From an uncultured Burkholderiales bacterium (GTDB lineage: Bacteria; Pseudomonadota; Gammaproteobacteria; Burkholderiales; Burkholderiaceae_C), in NCBI GenBank assembly GCA_903870145.1, contig CAIQBO010000036.1:62001-126000 (forward strand): DNA of 64,000 nt, given 5' to 3'. The stretch's first letter is position 1. Every line of letters starts with the position of its first letter. The translations under genes and the position numbers were made by a program. This document shows, in pieces, positions 26,220 through 36,055 of this stretch. The notes under the pieces were generated by a model. The model was not told the DNA's origin. It did not search any database and saw only the letters and a program-made list of their open reading frames with translations.

Positions 26220-27197
26220 TTACATCAACAAGTGTTCGCCCGCATTGTCTCCGCCCAAAATCACGTAGTTGACTTTGCGGATGTCCATGAGTTTGGTGCC
26301 TCCAGAGTAGCTGATGGAGCTTTGTACATCTTGCTCCATTTCGATCAAGGTGCCAGCCAAGCTGCCTTTGATCGGCTCCAAGATGCGCTTGCCTTCGACG
26401 TGCTTGTACTCGCCTTTGTTGTAGTCCGAAGCTGAGCCGTAATACTCTTTGTACATCTTGCCGTCAACCTCAACGGTCATGCCGGGCGACTCTTCGTGGC
26501 CTGCCAGCATGGCCCCAATCATGACCATGGTGGCGCCAAAGCGGATGCTCTTGGCAATGTCGCCGTGCTCGCGAATGCCGCCGTCGGCGATGATCGGCTT
26601 GGTGGCCACGCGGGCGCACCATTTCAAGGCCGACAACTGCCAGCCACCCGTGCCAAAACCAGTTTTGAGTTTGGTGATGCAGACTTTGCCAGGGCCAATG
26701 CCCACTTTGGTTGCATCGGCACCCCAGTTCTCCAAATCAATGATGGCCTCGGGGGTGCCCACGTTGCCTGCAATCACGAAAGAATTGGGCAACTTTTGTT
26801 TCAAGTGACCAATCATTTTGCGCACGCTATCGGCGTGACCATGGGCTATGTCAATGGTAATGTAGTCGGGGCTCAAGCCTTGTGCCGCCAATTGATCAAC
26901 GGTGGCGTAATCAGGCGCTTTGACGCCCAGCGAGATTGAGGCATACAGCCCTTGGGCTTTCATAGTGCGCACAAAGGCTAAGTTGTCCAGGTCGAAGCGG
27001 TGCATGACATAAAAATAATCGTTTTGCGCCATCCAGACGCAAATTTTTTCATTCACCACCGTCTTCATGTTGGCGGGAACCACCGGAAGACGAAAATTGC
27101 GGCCGCCTAATTCCACGCCAGCATCGCACTCAGATCGGCTTTCCACGCGGCATTTGCGGGGCAACAACAGAACGTTGTCGTAATCAAAAATTTCCAT
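26220..27197 (-). CDS. guaC: GMP reductase
   Basis: A 325-residue cytoplasmic enzyme of the IMPDH/GMPR family that converts GMP + NADPH to IMP + ammonia. It has a TIM-barrel fold without CBS domains. The catalytic cysteine loop is [15 protein letters not shown] near residue 183, preceded by [21 protein letters not shown], and followed by [20 protein letters not shown] and the flap-like [19 protein letters not shown]. Length fits the short GuaC class. The ATG at 27197 gives the family-typical start [14 protein letters not shown] and has GGAG upstream; the open frame extends further. It is a monocistronic gene divergent from uvrD. Confidence 0.93.
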   Translation of the reverse strand: MEIFDYDNVLLLPRKCRVESRSECDAGVELGGRNFRLPVVPANMKTVVNEKICVWMAQNDYFYVMHRFDLDNLAFVRTMKAQGLYASISLGVKAPDYATVDQLAAQGLSPDYITIDIAHGHADSVRKMIGHLKQKLPNSFVIAGNVGTPEAIIDLENWGADATKVGIGPGKVCITKLKTGFGTGGWQLSALKWCARVATKPIIADGGIREHGDIAKSIRFGATMVMIGAMLAGHEESPGMTVEVDGKMYKEYYGSASDYNKGEYKHVEGKRILEPIKGSLAGTLIEMEQDVQSSISYSGGTKLMDIRKVNYVILGGDNAGEHLLM

Positions 27198-27250
27198 TTG
27201 AACCAAGCTCCATAAGAATCGTTGAAAGAACGAGTGAGCGCTTGGTCTGG

Positions 27251-27277
27251 CCGGTTTTTTCGGGCAAAAAAAACCGG
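27251..27277. other. Long A/T-rich hairpin in the guaC/uvrD divergent region
   Basis: Ten-base arms CCGGTTTTTT and AAAAAACCGG flank a 7-base loop, about 55-80 bases upstream of guaC. A second small repeat, CCCGA/TCGGG, follows at 27301-27316. On either strand the hairpin could form in a leader RNA; it has no matching purine-riboswitch features that I can see. Confidence 0.4.
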
Positions 27278-27364
27278 GCGCAAGAAGCTTGGGCCCGGTG
27301 CCCGATTGTACTCGGGTTGAATTGCATTTTCCCAACAGGCCTTGGGAGTTTCTACAATCACTGC

Positions 27365-29683
27365 ATGCACGCAGAATTCCCCTCAGTCGCCCACATTGGC
27401 CAAAGCTCCCCGCTTTTGCAGAATTTGAACCCTGAACAATTGCGCGCGGTGACCCTTCCAGCTGAACCTGCTTTGATTTTGGCCGGCGCCGGTTCAGGCA
27501 AAACCCGTGTGCTGACCACCCGCATTGCCTGGTTGCTGCAGACCTCCCAAATCGGCTCGGGCGGCGTGATGGCTGTGACTTTCACCAACAAAGCGGCCAA
27601 GGAGATGATGCTGCGTTTGCAAGCCATGCTGCCCGTGAATGTGCGGGGCATGTGGATTGGCACCTTTCACGGCCTGTGCAACCGATTTTTGCGGGCTCAT
27701 TTCAAAATAGCCAACTTGCCCCAAACTTTTCAAATACTAGACACCCAAGATCAACTCTCGGCCATCAAGCGCTTGTGCAAACAACACCATGTCGACGATG
27801 AGCGCTTTCCGCCCAAGCAATTGCAGTGGTTCATTGCAGGGTGCAAGGAAGATGGCCAGCGCCCCAAAGATGTGCCTGTGCGGGACGATGAGAGTCGCCG
27901 CAAAGTGGAAATTTACGCTTTGTACGAAGACCAATGCCAGCGCGAAGGTGTGGTCGATTTTGCCGAGCTGATGCTGCGCTCCTATGAATTGCTGCGCGAC
28001 AACGACTCGATCCGCTTGCATTACCGAGCCCGCTTCAAGCATGTCTTGATTGACGAGTTTCAAGACACCAACAAATTGCAATACGCGTGGATCAAAATGA
28101 TTGCAGGCTTGCCATCAGAAGGTGGCAACAGTGCGGTCTTGGCCGTGGGGGATGACGATCAAAGTATTTATGCATTTCGCGGTGCGCGCGTGGGCAACAT
28201 GGCTGACTTTGTGCGTGAGTTTGGCGTGCAGCATCAAATCAAGTTGGAACAAAACTACCGCAGTTACAGCCATATTTTGGACTCGGCCAATGCTTTGATC
28301 GGGCACAACAAAAACCGTTTGGGGAAAAATTTACACACCGACCAAGGCGCGGGCGAGCCGGTCAGGGTGTACGAGTCCACCAGCGATTTTGCAGAGGCAC
28401 AGTACGTGGTCGACGAAGTTCGGCAGTTGGTCAAAGGCGATGGTTTTTCACGCAAAGAAATTGCGGTGCTCTACCGCAGCAACGCGCAAAGCCGTGTCAT
28501 GGAGACAGCGCTTTTCAACGCTGGTGTGCCCTACAAGGTGTATGGCGGATTGCGGTTTTTTGAGCGCGCAGAAATTAAAAATGCATTGGCGTATCTGCGC
28601 ATTTTGGAGAACCCCAACGACGACACCAGTTTTTTGCGTATTGTGAACTTTCCCCCACGCGGCATTGGCGCGCGCAGCATCGAGCTGTTGCAGGATGCCG
28701 CACGTGGCCTGGGCTGCTCTTTGCACGATGCGGTCAGCACCACTGCGGGCAAAGCAGGCGCGAAGTTGGCCAGTTTTGTGGCCATGATCGACGTGATGCG
28801 TGAACAAACCCCGGGCTTGACGCTGCGCGAGATCATTGACTTGGTGCTGGAAAAAGCAGCCCTTGTGGCGCACTACAAGGCTGACAAAGAAGGGGCCGAT
28901 CGGGTTGAAAATTTGGAAGAATTGGTCAATGCTGCCGAAAGCTTTGTCACGCAAGAAGGCTTTGGCCGCGACGCACAGGCCACGCTGGCCCAAGACGACG
29001 AAGGGGTGGTCATGTCACCCTTGGCGGCGTTTCTCACGCATGCGGCTTTGGAAGCGGGCGACAATCAAGCGCAGGCTGGCGATGACGCATTGCAACTGAT
29101 GACGGTGCACGCCAGCAAAGGCTTGGAGTTCGACGCCGTGTTCATCACGGGCCTGGAAGAGGGCTTGTTCCCGCACGAAAACGCCATGAACGATTACGAT
29201 GGCTTGGAAGAGGAGCGGCGCTTGATGTACGTGGCCATCACCCGGGCACGCAAGCGTTTGTACTTGAGCCACTCCCAAACACGCATGCTCCATGGGCAAA
29301 CGCGCTACAACTTGAAGAGCCGATTTTTGGATGAGTTGCCGCAAGAATGCTTGAAATGGATCACCCCCAAAAATTCTGGTTTTGCGACCGGATTGGGGGG
29401 CGGCTGGACTTCGCCTGCGCAAGCGTTTCAAGCCAAGCCGGCCTGGGGGCACAGCAGTCTAAGTTCAACAGACACCTTCAAAAGCCCGCCTGTGCCTGTG
29501 CAAAAATCGGAACCCTCGCACGGCATCAAGGCCGCCATGAAAGTGTTTCACAACAAGTTTGGTGAAGGCAAAGTGATCTCGGTGGAAGGGGCAGGGGCGG
29601 ACGCCCGAGCCCAGGTCAATTTTCCGCGGCATGGGGTCAAGTGGCTGGCTTTGTCGGTGGCCAAGTTGACGCCGGTGGATTGA
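27365..29683 (+). CDS. uvrD: DNA helicase II, UvrD/PcrA type
   Basis: A 772-residue superfamily-1A 3'-to-5' helicase used in nucleotide excision and mismatch repair. The motifs in order are: Q-motif LNPEQLRAV, Walker [12 protein letters not shown] near residue 43, motif [11 protein letters not shown], motif [16 protein letters not shown], motif IV LEQNYRS, motif [16 protein letters not shown], and motif [17 protein letters not shown]. The C-terminal tail ends in a Tudor-like domain ([15 protein letters not shown]), the RNA-polymerase-contacting part of PcrA/UvrD, which argues against Rep. I chose the ATG at 27365 (MHAEFPSV), just before the conserved domain; the frame is open upstream but reads through the guaC promoter region. 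Confidence 0.92.
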   Translation: MHAEFPSVAHIGQSSPLLQNLNPEQLRAVTLPAEPALILAGAGSGKTRVLTTRIAWLLQTSQIGSGGVMAVTFTNKAAKEMMLRLQAMLPVNVRGMWIGTFHGLCNRFLRAHFKIANLPQTFQILDTQDQLSAIKRLCKQHHVDDERFPPKQLQWFIAGCKEDGQRPKDVPVRDDESRRKVEIYALYEDQCQREGVVDFAELMLRSYELLRDNDSIRLHYRARFKHVLIDEFQDTNKLQYAWIKMIAGLPSEGGNSAVLAVGDDDQSIYAFRGARVGNMADFVREFGVQHQIKLEQNYRSYSHILDSANALIGHNKNRLGKNLHTDQGAGEPVRVYESTSDFAEAQYVVDEVRQLVKGDGFSRKEIAVLYRSNAQSRVMETALFNAGVPYKVYGGLRFFERAEIKNALAYLRILENPNDDTSFLRIVNFPPRGIGARSIELLQDAARGLGCSLHDAVSTTAGKAGAKLASFVAMIDVMREQTPGLTLREIIDLVLEKAALVAHYKADKEGADRVENLEELVNAAESFVTQEGFGRDAQATLAQDDEGVVMSPLAAFLTHAALEAGDNQAQAGDDALQLMTVHASKGLEFDAVFITGLEEGLFPHENAMNDYDGLEEERRLMYVAITRARKRLYLSHSQTRMLHGQTRYNLKSRFLDELPQECLKWITPKNSGFATGLGGGWTSPAQAFQAKPAWGHSSLSSTDTFKSPPVPVQKSEPSHGIKAAMKVFHNKFGEGKVISVEGAGADARAQVNFPRHGVKWLALSVAKLTPVD

Positions 29684-29693
29684 AAAATGAAGC

Positions 29694-29717
29694 AAAAAAA
29701 TGGCTGCATCAGCAGCC
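29694..29717 (-). terminator. Intrinsic-terminator-like hairpin facing left, between uvrD and slyD
   Basis: The arms GGCTGC and GCAGCC flank a 4-base loop (29702-29717), with seven As immediately to the left on the plus strand. Read on the minus strand this is stem, then a T-run, a textbook Rho-independent terminator. No minus-strand gene ends here; the nearest leftward transcript comes from the thrB pair beyond slyD. On the plus strand the following TCAATTT is a poor U tract. Confidence 0.5.
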
Positions 29718-29749
29718 TCAATTTACAATCAAGTTAAAAGGAAGTGGCA

Positions 29750-30226
29750 ATGAAAATTGGAAAAGACAGCGTGGTGACACTGCGTTACAAAGTGGCAGAT
29801 GGGCAAGGCAAATTGCTTGAAGCTGCGCCTGAGCCCATGGCGTATTTGCACGGAGGTTATGAAAATACATTACCTAAAATCGAAGCTGCTTTGGATGGGC
29901 AAGAGGCCGGTTACCAAACAACTTTGGTGCTTGCCCCCGAGGATGCGTTTGGACTGCATGATGAGAGTTTGCTGCAAACCATGGCGCGCAAGGACTTTCC
30001 AGCAGGTGTCAAAGTCGGTGGCCAGCTGCGTGGGCGTACCGCGGATGGGCGCGAACACGTGTTCAATGTGGCCAAGATCAAGGGCGATACCGTGATGTTG
30101 GATGGCAACCACCCATGGGCGGGACAAACACTGCGGTTTCAGTTGCATGTGATGCAGGTGCGAGAGGCGACTGCCGAAGAGATCACGCACCGCCATGTGC
30201 ACGGCGCGCACGGGCACCACCATTGA
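29750..30226 (+). CDS. slyD: FKBP-type peptidyl-prolyl isomerase, SlyD-like
   Basis: A 158-residue SlyD-type prolyl isomerase and folding helper. The FKBP strands KIGKDSVVTLRYKVAD and PMAYLHGGYENTLPKIEAAL are followed by the inserted chaperone flap (APEDAFGLHDESLLQTMARK) and the return strands LDGNHPWAGQTLRFQLHVMQ. The C-terminal HRHVHGAHGHHH is a short metal-binding tail, which in enterobacterial SlyD delivers nickel. I chose the ATG at 29750, with AAGGAAG 5-6 bases upstream; an in-frame GTG six bases earlier lies within that site. It is monocistronic and converges on the BPSS1780-like gene. Confidence 0.9.
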   Translation: MKIGKDSVVTLRYKVADGQGKLLEAAPEPMAYLHGGYENTLPKIEAALDGQEAGYQTTLVLAPEDAFGLHDESLLQTMARKDFPAGVKVGGQLRGRTADGREHVFNVAKIKGDTVMLDGNHPWAGQTLRFQLHVMQVREATAEEITHRHVHGAHGHHH

Positions 30227-30254
30227 CAGGTGTTATCGCAAGGATCAGCGCGCG

Positions 30255-30289
30255 GGGCGCTTGAAACTCAGGCCTGAGTTTGCGCGCCC
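30255..30289. terminator. Bidirectional palindrome between convergent slyD and BPSS1780-like gene
   Basis: A perfect 18-base palindrome (30264-30281, centre AGGCCT) is embedded in an outer GGGCGC/GCGCCC pair. The leftward gene's TGA lies inside it. No T run follows on either strand, but its stability and its place between convergent genes suit a bidirectional transcription stop or 3'-end protector. Confidence 0.45.
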
Positions 30290-31056
30290 GGGACGGGCAA
30301 GTCAAAGCAGTCGCGCACACTGAAATAAATCGATGTGAAAAACATGGCTGCCATCAGCAAAGCGCCTGGCACCAGACTGGCCGCCACCATGTCGGCACCG
30401 CCCAAGGCGCTGCTGATCGCCAACACCACAGCCACACCCGACATGAAGACACCAGCCCAAGCCAACAAATAGACCGAGAATGCACCCAAATTTCGCCAGC
30501 AAGCGACCCAGCTGAAAAACAAGCTTTTGAGTGGCGGCACGCCATGCCAATGAACCAATGCCGGCGCGTGCCAAAACAGCATGGACAAAGGCAAATAGAG
30601 CACCGTGGCCACCCACATGGCAGATTGGAAGTCGCTGCTGTTGATCAGCTCCGCCGTGATGGGCGCGTTGGCCAAATAGACTTTGGCAAAGCCGCCGCCG
30701 TCAATCAAAGCCGACAAGCCCATCACCAGCAAGAAGCCGCCCGCATAAACCAAGCCCAAGATCAGCATGGCGCGAAGGCGTTGCTGGCCGGCGCGAAAGG
30801 CAATCATCAAGACAGTGGGCATGGGGAACTTACCCAAACTGGCCTGCTCGGTGGCCACCATCAGACCCAAGGTGGCTGCTGGCAGTACGGCCAAGGCCAA
30901 GGCCGAGCCTAGATAGGGAAGCATGGACAAAACAGACACCAGTGCCATGAATAAAAAGAACAACCCAGTCAAGGCAACGGGTTGGCGCCAGAAAGTTTGA
31001 ATGCCTTGTTTGACCCATATCAGGCCGCTTCGGGGAGTCACTGTGTGGAGGTGCAT
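30268..31056 (-). CDS. BPSS1780-type integral membrane protein of unknown function
   Basis: A 262-residue hydrophobic protein with about six membrane helices, matching the pattern of the BPSS1780 family found mostly in betaproteobacteria. The N-terminal block is SGLIWVKQGIQTFWRQPVAL, followed by helices at LTGLFFLFMALVSVLSMLPY and onward; the mid-protein segment LFWHAPALVHWHGVPPLKSL and the end ...FFTSIYFSVRDCF are characteristic. I chose the ATG at 31056, eight bases after the thrB stop; the longer frame would overlap thrB. It is co-transcribed with thrB. No biochemical function is known to me. Confidence 0.8.
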   Translation of the reverse strand: MHLHTVTPRSGLIWVKQGIQTFWRQPVALTGLFFLFMALVSVLSMLPYLGSALALAVLPAATLGLMVATEQASLGKFPMPTVLMIAFRAGQQRLRAMLILGLVYAGGFLLVMGLSALIDGGGFAKVYLANAPITAELINSSDFQSAMWVATVLYLPLSMLFWHAPALVHWHGVPPLKSLFFSWVACWRNLGAFSVYLLAWAGVFMSGVAVVLAISSALGGADMVAASLVPGALLMAAMFFTSIYFSVRDCFDLPVPGAQTQA

Positions 31057-31064
31057 GGGGCTGC

Positions 31065-32021
31065 TTAATCTGACAAGCACATAGGGTGCATCACGCGTTC
31101 GCGCAACACCCGTTCGAAATGTGTGGGATCGTGGGGGGTGAGCATGGCGGCATTGCGCGGCAAATGGAAATCCCAAAGCCTTGAAATCCAAAATCGCAGG
31201 GCGCCTGCTCTGAGCATGGCGGGCAGCAGCGCACGCTCAGCCATTTGCAAGGGCCGCACACTTTGGTAGGCCGCCAGCAAGGCGCGGGCTCGGTCTGCGA
31301 CATGCGCGCCCGTGGGCAAATCAATGCACCAGTCGTTCAGACAGACGGCCAAATCAAACAGCCAGGTGTCAACACCGGCAAAATAAAAATCAAAAATGCC
31401 AGTCAAAGTTTCAGCTTCAAACATCACGTTGTCACGAAACAAATCAGCGTGCACAGGGCCTTGGGGCAATGCGGCGTAGGCAGCGCTTTGTGCCATGTGG
31501 TTTTGATAGGCCAACTCACTTCTCAGCAAACTCGACTGTGCCTCGTCCATGTGCGCAAGGATGGCGGGGGCAGTTTCATTCCACCACGTCAGGCCGCGCA
31601 AGTTGGGTTGGCTGCGCTGGTAATCACGAGCGGCCAAATGCATGCGTGCCAACATGCTGCCCATTTGCGCACAGTGCGCAATTTGCGGGGCCAGCTGGCT
31701 TTGGCCTGTCAGGCGGTTGACGACCGCAGCGGGTTTGCCGCACAAGGCGTGCAAAATGTCGCCGTCCAGATTGGCGGCGGGTTTGGGCACAGGGATGCCT
31801 TGTTCTGCCAAATGCTTCATCAAGTAAAGGTAGAAGGGCAATTGATCGTGCGTCAAGCGCTCGAACAGCGTTAAGACGTACTCGCCTTGGTCGGTGCTGG
31901 CAAAGTAATTGGTGTTTTCGATGCCGCCTTCAATGCCGCGCAATTGAGTCAGTTGACCCAAACCCAGATCGGACAAGAGTTGGCTGGCTTGGTCTTGGGA
32001 AACAGGCGTGAAAACAGCCAT
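31065..32021 (-). CDS. thrB: Homoserine kinase (choline-kinase-fold type)
   Basis: A 318-residue kinase phosphorylating L-homoserine in threonine synthesis. It belongs to the APH/choline-kinase fold class used by pseudomonads and betaproteobacteria, not the GHMP class of E. coli. The opening SDLGLGQLTQLRGIEGGIEN and TNYFASTDQGEYVLTLFE form the ATP-binding N-lobe; HADLFRDNVMF is the catalytic loop and GIFDFYFAGVDTWLFDLAV contains the metal-binding Asp. It is followed by the BPSS1780-like gene 8 bases later and is divergent from polA. No other thr gene is in the window. Confidence 0.9.
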   Translation of the reverse strand: MAVFTPVSQDQASQLLSDLGLGQLTQLRGIEGGIENTNYFASTDQGEYVLTLFERLTHDQLPFYLYLMKHLAEQGIPVPKPAANLDGDILHALCGKPAAVVNRLTGQSQLAPQIAHCAQMGSMLARMHLAARDYQRSQPNLRGLTWWNETAPAILAHMDEAQSSLLRSELAYQNHMAQSAAYAALPQGPVHADLFRDNVMFEAETLTGIFDFYFAGVDTWLFDLAVCLNDWCIDLPTGAHVADRARALLAAYQSVRPLQMAERALLPAMLRAGALRFWISRLWDFHLPRNAAMLTPHDPTHFERVLRERVMHPMCLSD

Positions 32022-32099
32022 GGCTTAAACGGAAGTTGGAGAGACAAATCGCATCCCCTGATTGTAGGGGCTGGGACAAAACTGGGCTAAAGCTGGCGT

Positions 32100-32131
32100 C
32101 TTGCCGCCTGCCGAGCCAGGCGCTTGGCAAG
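32100..32131 (+). other. Strong hairpin in the polA leader region
   Basis: The outer arms CTTGCC/GGCAAG and inner arms GCCTG/CAGGC nest around a 6-base loop, ending 30 bases before the polA ATG. There is no T run. It may be a leader structure, a bidirectional element shared with thrB, or chance. Confidence 0.35.
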
Positions 32132-32160
32132 CCTGCTTCTGGGCGTGCACAATCTAGGGC

Positions 32161-34977
32161 ATGAGTGACAAAAAAACCCTTTTGCTGGTGGACGGTTCGA
32201 GCTATCTGTACCGCGCATTTCATGCCATGCCCGATTTGCGGGCCATTCCGGGCGACCCTGCAAGCCCGGCCACGGGCGCCATTCGGGGCATGATCAACAT
32301 GATGGAGCGGCTGCGCAAGGACATACCTGCCGCGTACGCAGCTTGTGTTTTTGACGCCAAAGGCCCGACCTTTCGCGATGAAATTTACCCGGCATACAAG
32401 CAGCACCGCAGCCCGATGCCAGACGATTTGCGAACCCAAATCGAGCCGATCCACGCACTGGTGCGCCTGATGGGATGGAAGGTGCTGGACGTGTCCGGGG
32501 TTGAGGCCGACGATGTGATCGGCACCTTGGCGGCTGCGGCTTCCGCGCAAAGCATTGAAGTGATTGTCTCCAGTGGTGACAAAGACTTGGCGCAGCTGGT
32601 CAATGAGCACATCTCCATCATTGACACCATGAATGGCAAGAGGCGTGACTTGGCTGGCGTTCAAGCCGAGTTCGGTGTGCCTGCAAGCATGATGCTGGAC
32701 TACCAAATTTTGGTGGGGGACCCGGTCGACAATGTGCCTGGCGTTCAAATGGTGGGGCCTAAAACTGCGGCCAAATGGCTGATGGAATATGGCTCGCTGG
32801 AGGCCTTGATGGCACAGGCCGATCAGATCAAGGGTGTGGCGGGAGAAAATTTGCGCAAAGCCGTGGACTGGTTGCCTGTGGGCCGTCAATTGCTCAAAAT
32901 CAAAACCGATTGCGATTTGACAGAACACCTGCCCGATATGCCTAGCCTGGAATCGATGCGCTTGGCCCCGCCTGATGAAGCGGCCTTGATGGCTTTTTAT
33001 GAGCAATATGGCTTTAAGGGTTTGGTGCGCTCGCGTGCACCTGTGGCAGCGTTGCAGGATACATTGACAGCCCCAAGTTCTGAACAAATCACGGCCCAAC
33101 TGGCTGCAAAATCGGCCAATTTGGACATGGACGATTTGTTTGCAGAGCCTACGCCTTTGAGCGCGGTGCAAGGCGACAGCAGCTATGAAACGATTTTGAC
33201 TTGGGAGCAGTTGGACGTTTGGCTCCAGCGCGTTCAGGCGGCCCCCTGCGCGGCGATCGACACAGAAACCACCTCCTTGGACGCCATGCGCGCCGAGTTG
33301 GTGGGCATCAGTTTGAGTGTGAAAGCGGGAGAAGCGGCCTACTTGCCATTGAGGCACTCAGGCCCAGATGCGCCAGAGCAATTGCCCTTTGAGCAAGTGC
33401 TGGCGCGCTTGAAACCGTGGCTGGAAAATCCAGCGCATTTGAAGTTGGGTCAGCACATCAAATATGACCGCCACGTGCTGGCCAATCACGGCATTGAAGT
33501 GCAGGGGTACGCGCACGACACCATGCTGCAAAGCTACGTGCTGGAAGTGCACAAGCCCCACGGGTTGACGAGTTTGGCCCTGCGCCATTTGGGCCGCAGT
33601 GGTTTGACTTATGAAGACATGTGCGGCAAAGGCGCGCATCAAATTTCTTTTTCACAAGTGGCGGTGGACAAGGCCTCGCAATACTCATGCGAAGACGCTG
33701 ACCAATGTCTGGATGTGCATTTGGCCTTGTGGCCCCGCATTCAAGCCGACGCCAAATTGCTTGTGATTTATGAATTGGAAATTGCCACCAGCGAAGCGCT
33801 GTACCGCATTGAGCGCAATGGTGTCTTGATTGACGGGCCGACTTTGGCCGCCCAAAGTCAAGCCCTGGGCCAGCGCATCATGCAACTCGAAGCCCAGGCT
33901 TACGAGATGGCCGGGCAGCCCTTTAATTTGAGCAGCCCCAAACAATTGGGAGAGATATTTTTTGACAAACTGAAATTGCCTGTCATTAAAAAAACCGCCA
34001 CAGGCGCGCGCAGCACCGACGAGGAGGTGCTGGAAAAATTAGCCGAAGACTACCCGCTCCCAGCGCGCATCTTGGAGTATCGCGGCCTGTCTAAATTAAA
34101 GGGCACTTACACCGATAAGTTGGCGCAAATGGCTTTGCCCCGAACAGGGCGAGTGCACACGCATTACGCGCAAGCGGTGGCTGTCACGGGGCGCTTGTCG
34201 AGCAACGATCCGAACTTACAAAATATCCCCATCCGCACGCCCGAAGGTCGCAAGGTGCGCGAGGCTTTTGTGGCGCCAGCGGGCTGTTTGATTGCCAGCG
34301 CCGACTACAGTCAAATTGAACTTCGCATCATGGCGCACTTGAGTGGTGACGAGGCTTTGCTGCGCGCCTTTCATCAAGGGTTGGATGTGCACCGTGCCAC
34401 GGCTGCAGAAGTTTTTGGCCTCTTGCCAGATCAAGTCTCCAGTGAGCAACGCCGCTATGCCAAGACCATTAATTTTGGTTTGATCTATGGCATGAGCGCC
34501 TATGGTTTGGCCAAGGCATTGGGCATCGACAACACGGCGGCAAAAAATTACATCGAGCGCTATTTTCAGCGCTTCGCAGGTGTGAAGCGTTACATGGACG
34601 AGACGCGCCAACAAGCCAAGGTACAAGGCTATGTGGAAACGGTGTTTGGCCGCCGTTTGTATTTGCCTGAAATCAATTCACCCAATGGTCCACGCCGCGC
34701 AGGCGCAGAGCGCGCGGCCATCAACGCGCCGATGCAAGGCACGGCAGCGGACTTGATCAAGTTGAGCATGATCGCGGTGCAAGCAGGCCTAGATCGTGAG
34801 CAGCGCAAAACCAAAGTCATCATGCAAGTGCACGACGAGTTGGTGTTTGAAGTGCCGCAAGACGAGGTGGAGTGGCTCAAGACAGCGGTGCCCGCATGGA
34901 TGGCTGGCGTGGCCCAACTCAAAGTGCCTTTGTTGGCCGAGATTGGGTGTGGGCCCAATTGGGATCAGGCGCATTGA
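32161..34977 (+). CDS. polA: DNA polymerase I
   Basis: A 938-residue repair and Okazaki-fragment-processing polymerase with all three domains. The 5'-3' exonuclease (residues 1 to about 295) has LLVDGSSYLYRAFHAMP, VFDAKGPTFRDEIYPAYK and VSSGDKDLAQLV. The 3'-5' proofreading domain has its catalytic acidic residues intact (AAIDTETTSLDAM near residue 370). The polymerase has motif A SADYSQIELRIMAHLSGD, the O-helix RRYAKTINFGLIYGMSAYGL, and motif C MQVHDELVFEV. Length is normal. It is monocistronic and divergent from thrB. Confidence 0.97.
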   Translation: MSDKKTLLLVDGSSYLYRAFHAMPDLRAIPGDPASPATGAIRGMINMMERLRKDIPAAYAACVFDAKGPTFRDEIYPAYKQHRSPMPDDLRTQIEPIHALVRLMGWKVLDVSGVEADDVIGTLAAAASAQSIEVIVSSGDKDLAQLVNEHISIIDTMNGKRRDLAGVQAEFGVPASMMLDYQILVGDPVDNVPGVQMVGPKTAAKWLMEYGSLEALMAQADQIKGVAGENLRKAVDWLPVGRQLLKIKTDCDLTEHLPDMPSLESMRLAPPDEAALMAFYEQYGFKGLVRSRAPVAALQDTLTAPSSEQITAQLAAKSANLDMDDLFAEPTPLSAVQGDSSYETILTWEQLDVWLQRVQAAPCAAIDTETTSLDAMRAELVGISLSVKAGEAAYLPLRHSGPDAPEQLPFEQVLARLKPWLENPAHLKLGQHIKYDRHVLANHGIEVQGYAHDTMLQSYVLEVHKPHGLTSLALRHLGRSGLTYEDMCGKGAHQISFSQVAVDKASQYSCEDADQCLDVHLALWPRIQADAKLLVIYELEIATSEALYRIERNGVLIDGPTLAAQSQALGQRIMQLEAQAYEMAGQPFNLSSPKQLGEIFFDKLKLPVIKKTATGARSTDEEVLEKLAEDYPLPARILEYRGLSKLKGTYTDKLAQMALPRTGRVHTHYAQAVAVTGRLSSNDPNLQNIPIRTPEGRKVREAFVAPAGCLIASADYSQIELRIMAHLSGDEALLRAFHQGLDVHRATAAEVFGLLPDQVSSEQRRYAKTINFGLIYGMSAYGLAKALGIDNTAAKNYIERYFQRFAGVKRYMDETRQQAKVQGYVETVFGRRLYLPEINSPNGPRRAGAERAAINAPMQGTAADLIKLSMIAVQAGLDREQRKTKVIMQVHDELVFEVPQDEVEWLKTAVPAWMAGVAQLKVPLLAEIGCGPNWDQAH

Positions 34978-35031
34978 GCACTTGCATGCTGGCATTCGCT
35001 CAGGCTTGTTTGTTGGGCTGAAAAAAAGTCA

Positions 35032-36012
35032 ATGCTCAAAGCTTTGGAACAATTTAAATCAGCGCTGACGCCGCAAGATTTGGCATGGCTGCAAACTTAT
35101 TCAAGGCAAGCTCAGCAGAGCCCGCCTGCGGATGCGCGGCCTTGGTTTTTGGGTGAGCCTTTGCAACTTTGGAGTGGCATGCATCCTGGCGCTGAGCTGG
35201 GCACTGGCTGCCCCACAGGCTACTTCAAGCGAGGTCACGCAGAAATTTTAAAAAGTTTGGGCATGCCTTTGCGGTCTTTGCGTGGAGCGAGTTGCCAAGG
35301 TCCGGTGCCAGGCCCTGTGGGGGATTTTACGCATGGATTTTGTTGGGACACCCCCCAGGCCAACGAGCCCTCAAGAAGCGCTGCATTGGCGCTATGGGCG
35401 TCTCAATTGCATAGCGCAGGACATGTTCAGTCTTGGCGCAACGAGTTGTTCGGCTTTTGGCCAGAGGGGGCTACTTGGCAAGGCGCGCAGCCCCCTGACC
35501 CGCGCGTGCCCCATGCCTTTCGCATGGAGCGCGCATGCTTCAGATTTTTTGGTTTAAAAAGTCATGCTGTGCACATCAACGGTTTTCGTGCAGATGGCCA
35601 CATGTGGTGTGGACGGCGCGCATTGACCAAGGCCACAGACCCCGGCAAGTTGGACAACCTGGCCGCCGGGGGCTTGCCCGCGGGTGAAACAGTGCAGCTT
35701 TGTGGCATTCGAGAAATGGCCGAGGAAGCAGGCCTTCAGGCAGGCTTGGCAGAGCAGGCAATCGCTTGCGGCGAAGTGACCACTAACCGCATGGAGCCCG
35801 AAGGTTGGCATCATGAGGCCTTGTGGGTTTACAACTTGGCCATGCCCATGGACGTGCTGCCGCAAAACCAAGATGGTGAAGTCAGCGAGTTCCTTTGCAT
35901 GAGCCCCCATGAGGTGATGGCGGCATTGCGCCAGCAAGCCTTTAGCGTGGATGCAGGCTGTGTGATTGCGCAAGGGGTCCTGGGCAGTGACATTGCGTTG
36001 CAAAGCCCCTGA
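35032..36012 (+). CDS. Nudix hydrolase with DUF4743-type N-terminal domain
   Basis: A 326-residue two-domain protein. The N-terminal half (about residues 1-150) resembles the DUF4743 domain of Tnr3-like, thiamine-pyrophosphokinase-associated Nudix proteins. The C-terminal half has a full Nudix box, GGLPAGETVQLCGIREMAEE followed by AGL, with every catalytic position (G-x5-E-x7-RE-x2-EE-x-G) present. The segment VHINGFRADGHMWCGRRAL before the box is typical of the group. It probably hydrolyses a nucleotide or damaged thiamine diphosphate; the exact substrate is not visible. It starts 54 bases after polA. Confidence 0.82.
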   Translation: MLKALEQFKSALTPQDLAWLQTYSRQAQQSPPADARPWFLGEPLQLWSGMHPGAELGTGCPTGYFKRGHAEILKSLGMPLRSLRGASCQGPVPGPVGDFTHGFCWDTPQANEPSRSAALALWASQLHSAGHVQSWRNELFGFWPEGATWQGAQPPDPRVPHAFRMERACFRFFGLKSHAVHINGFRADGHMWCGRRALTKATDPGKLDNLAAGGLPAGETVQLCGIREMAEEAGLQAGLAEQAIACGEVTTNRMEPEGWHHEALWVYNLAMPMDVLPQNQDGEVSEFLCMSPHEVMAALRQQAFSVDAGCVIAQGVLGSDIALQSP

Positions 36013-36055
36013 AAGAGGCTGGCCCGAAGCGAAATCCGCATTTTGGAGTGACCTT

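Noticed and set aside
31930..33357. A 475-codon minus-strand open frame overlapping thrB and polA
   Set aside because: It is antisense to the exonuclease part of polA and runs into thrB in another frame; no recognisable domain or ribosome binding site.
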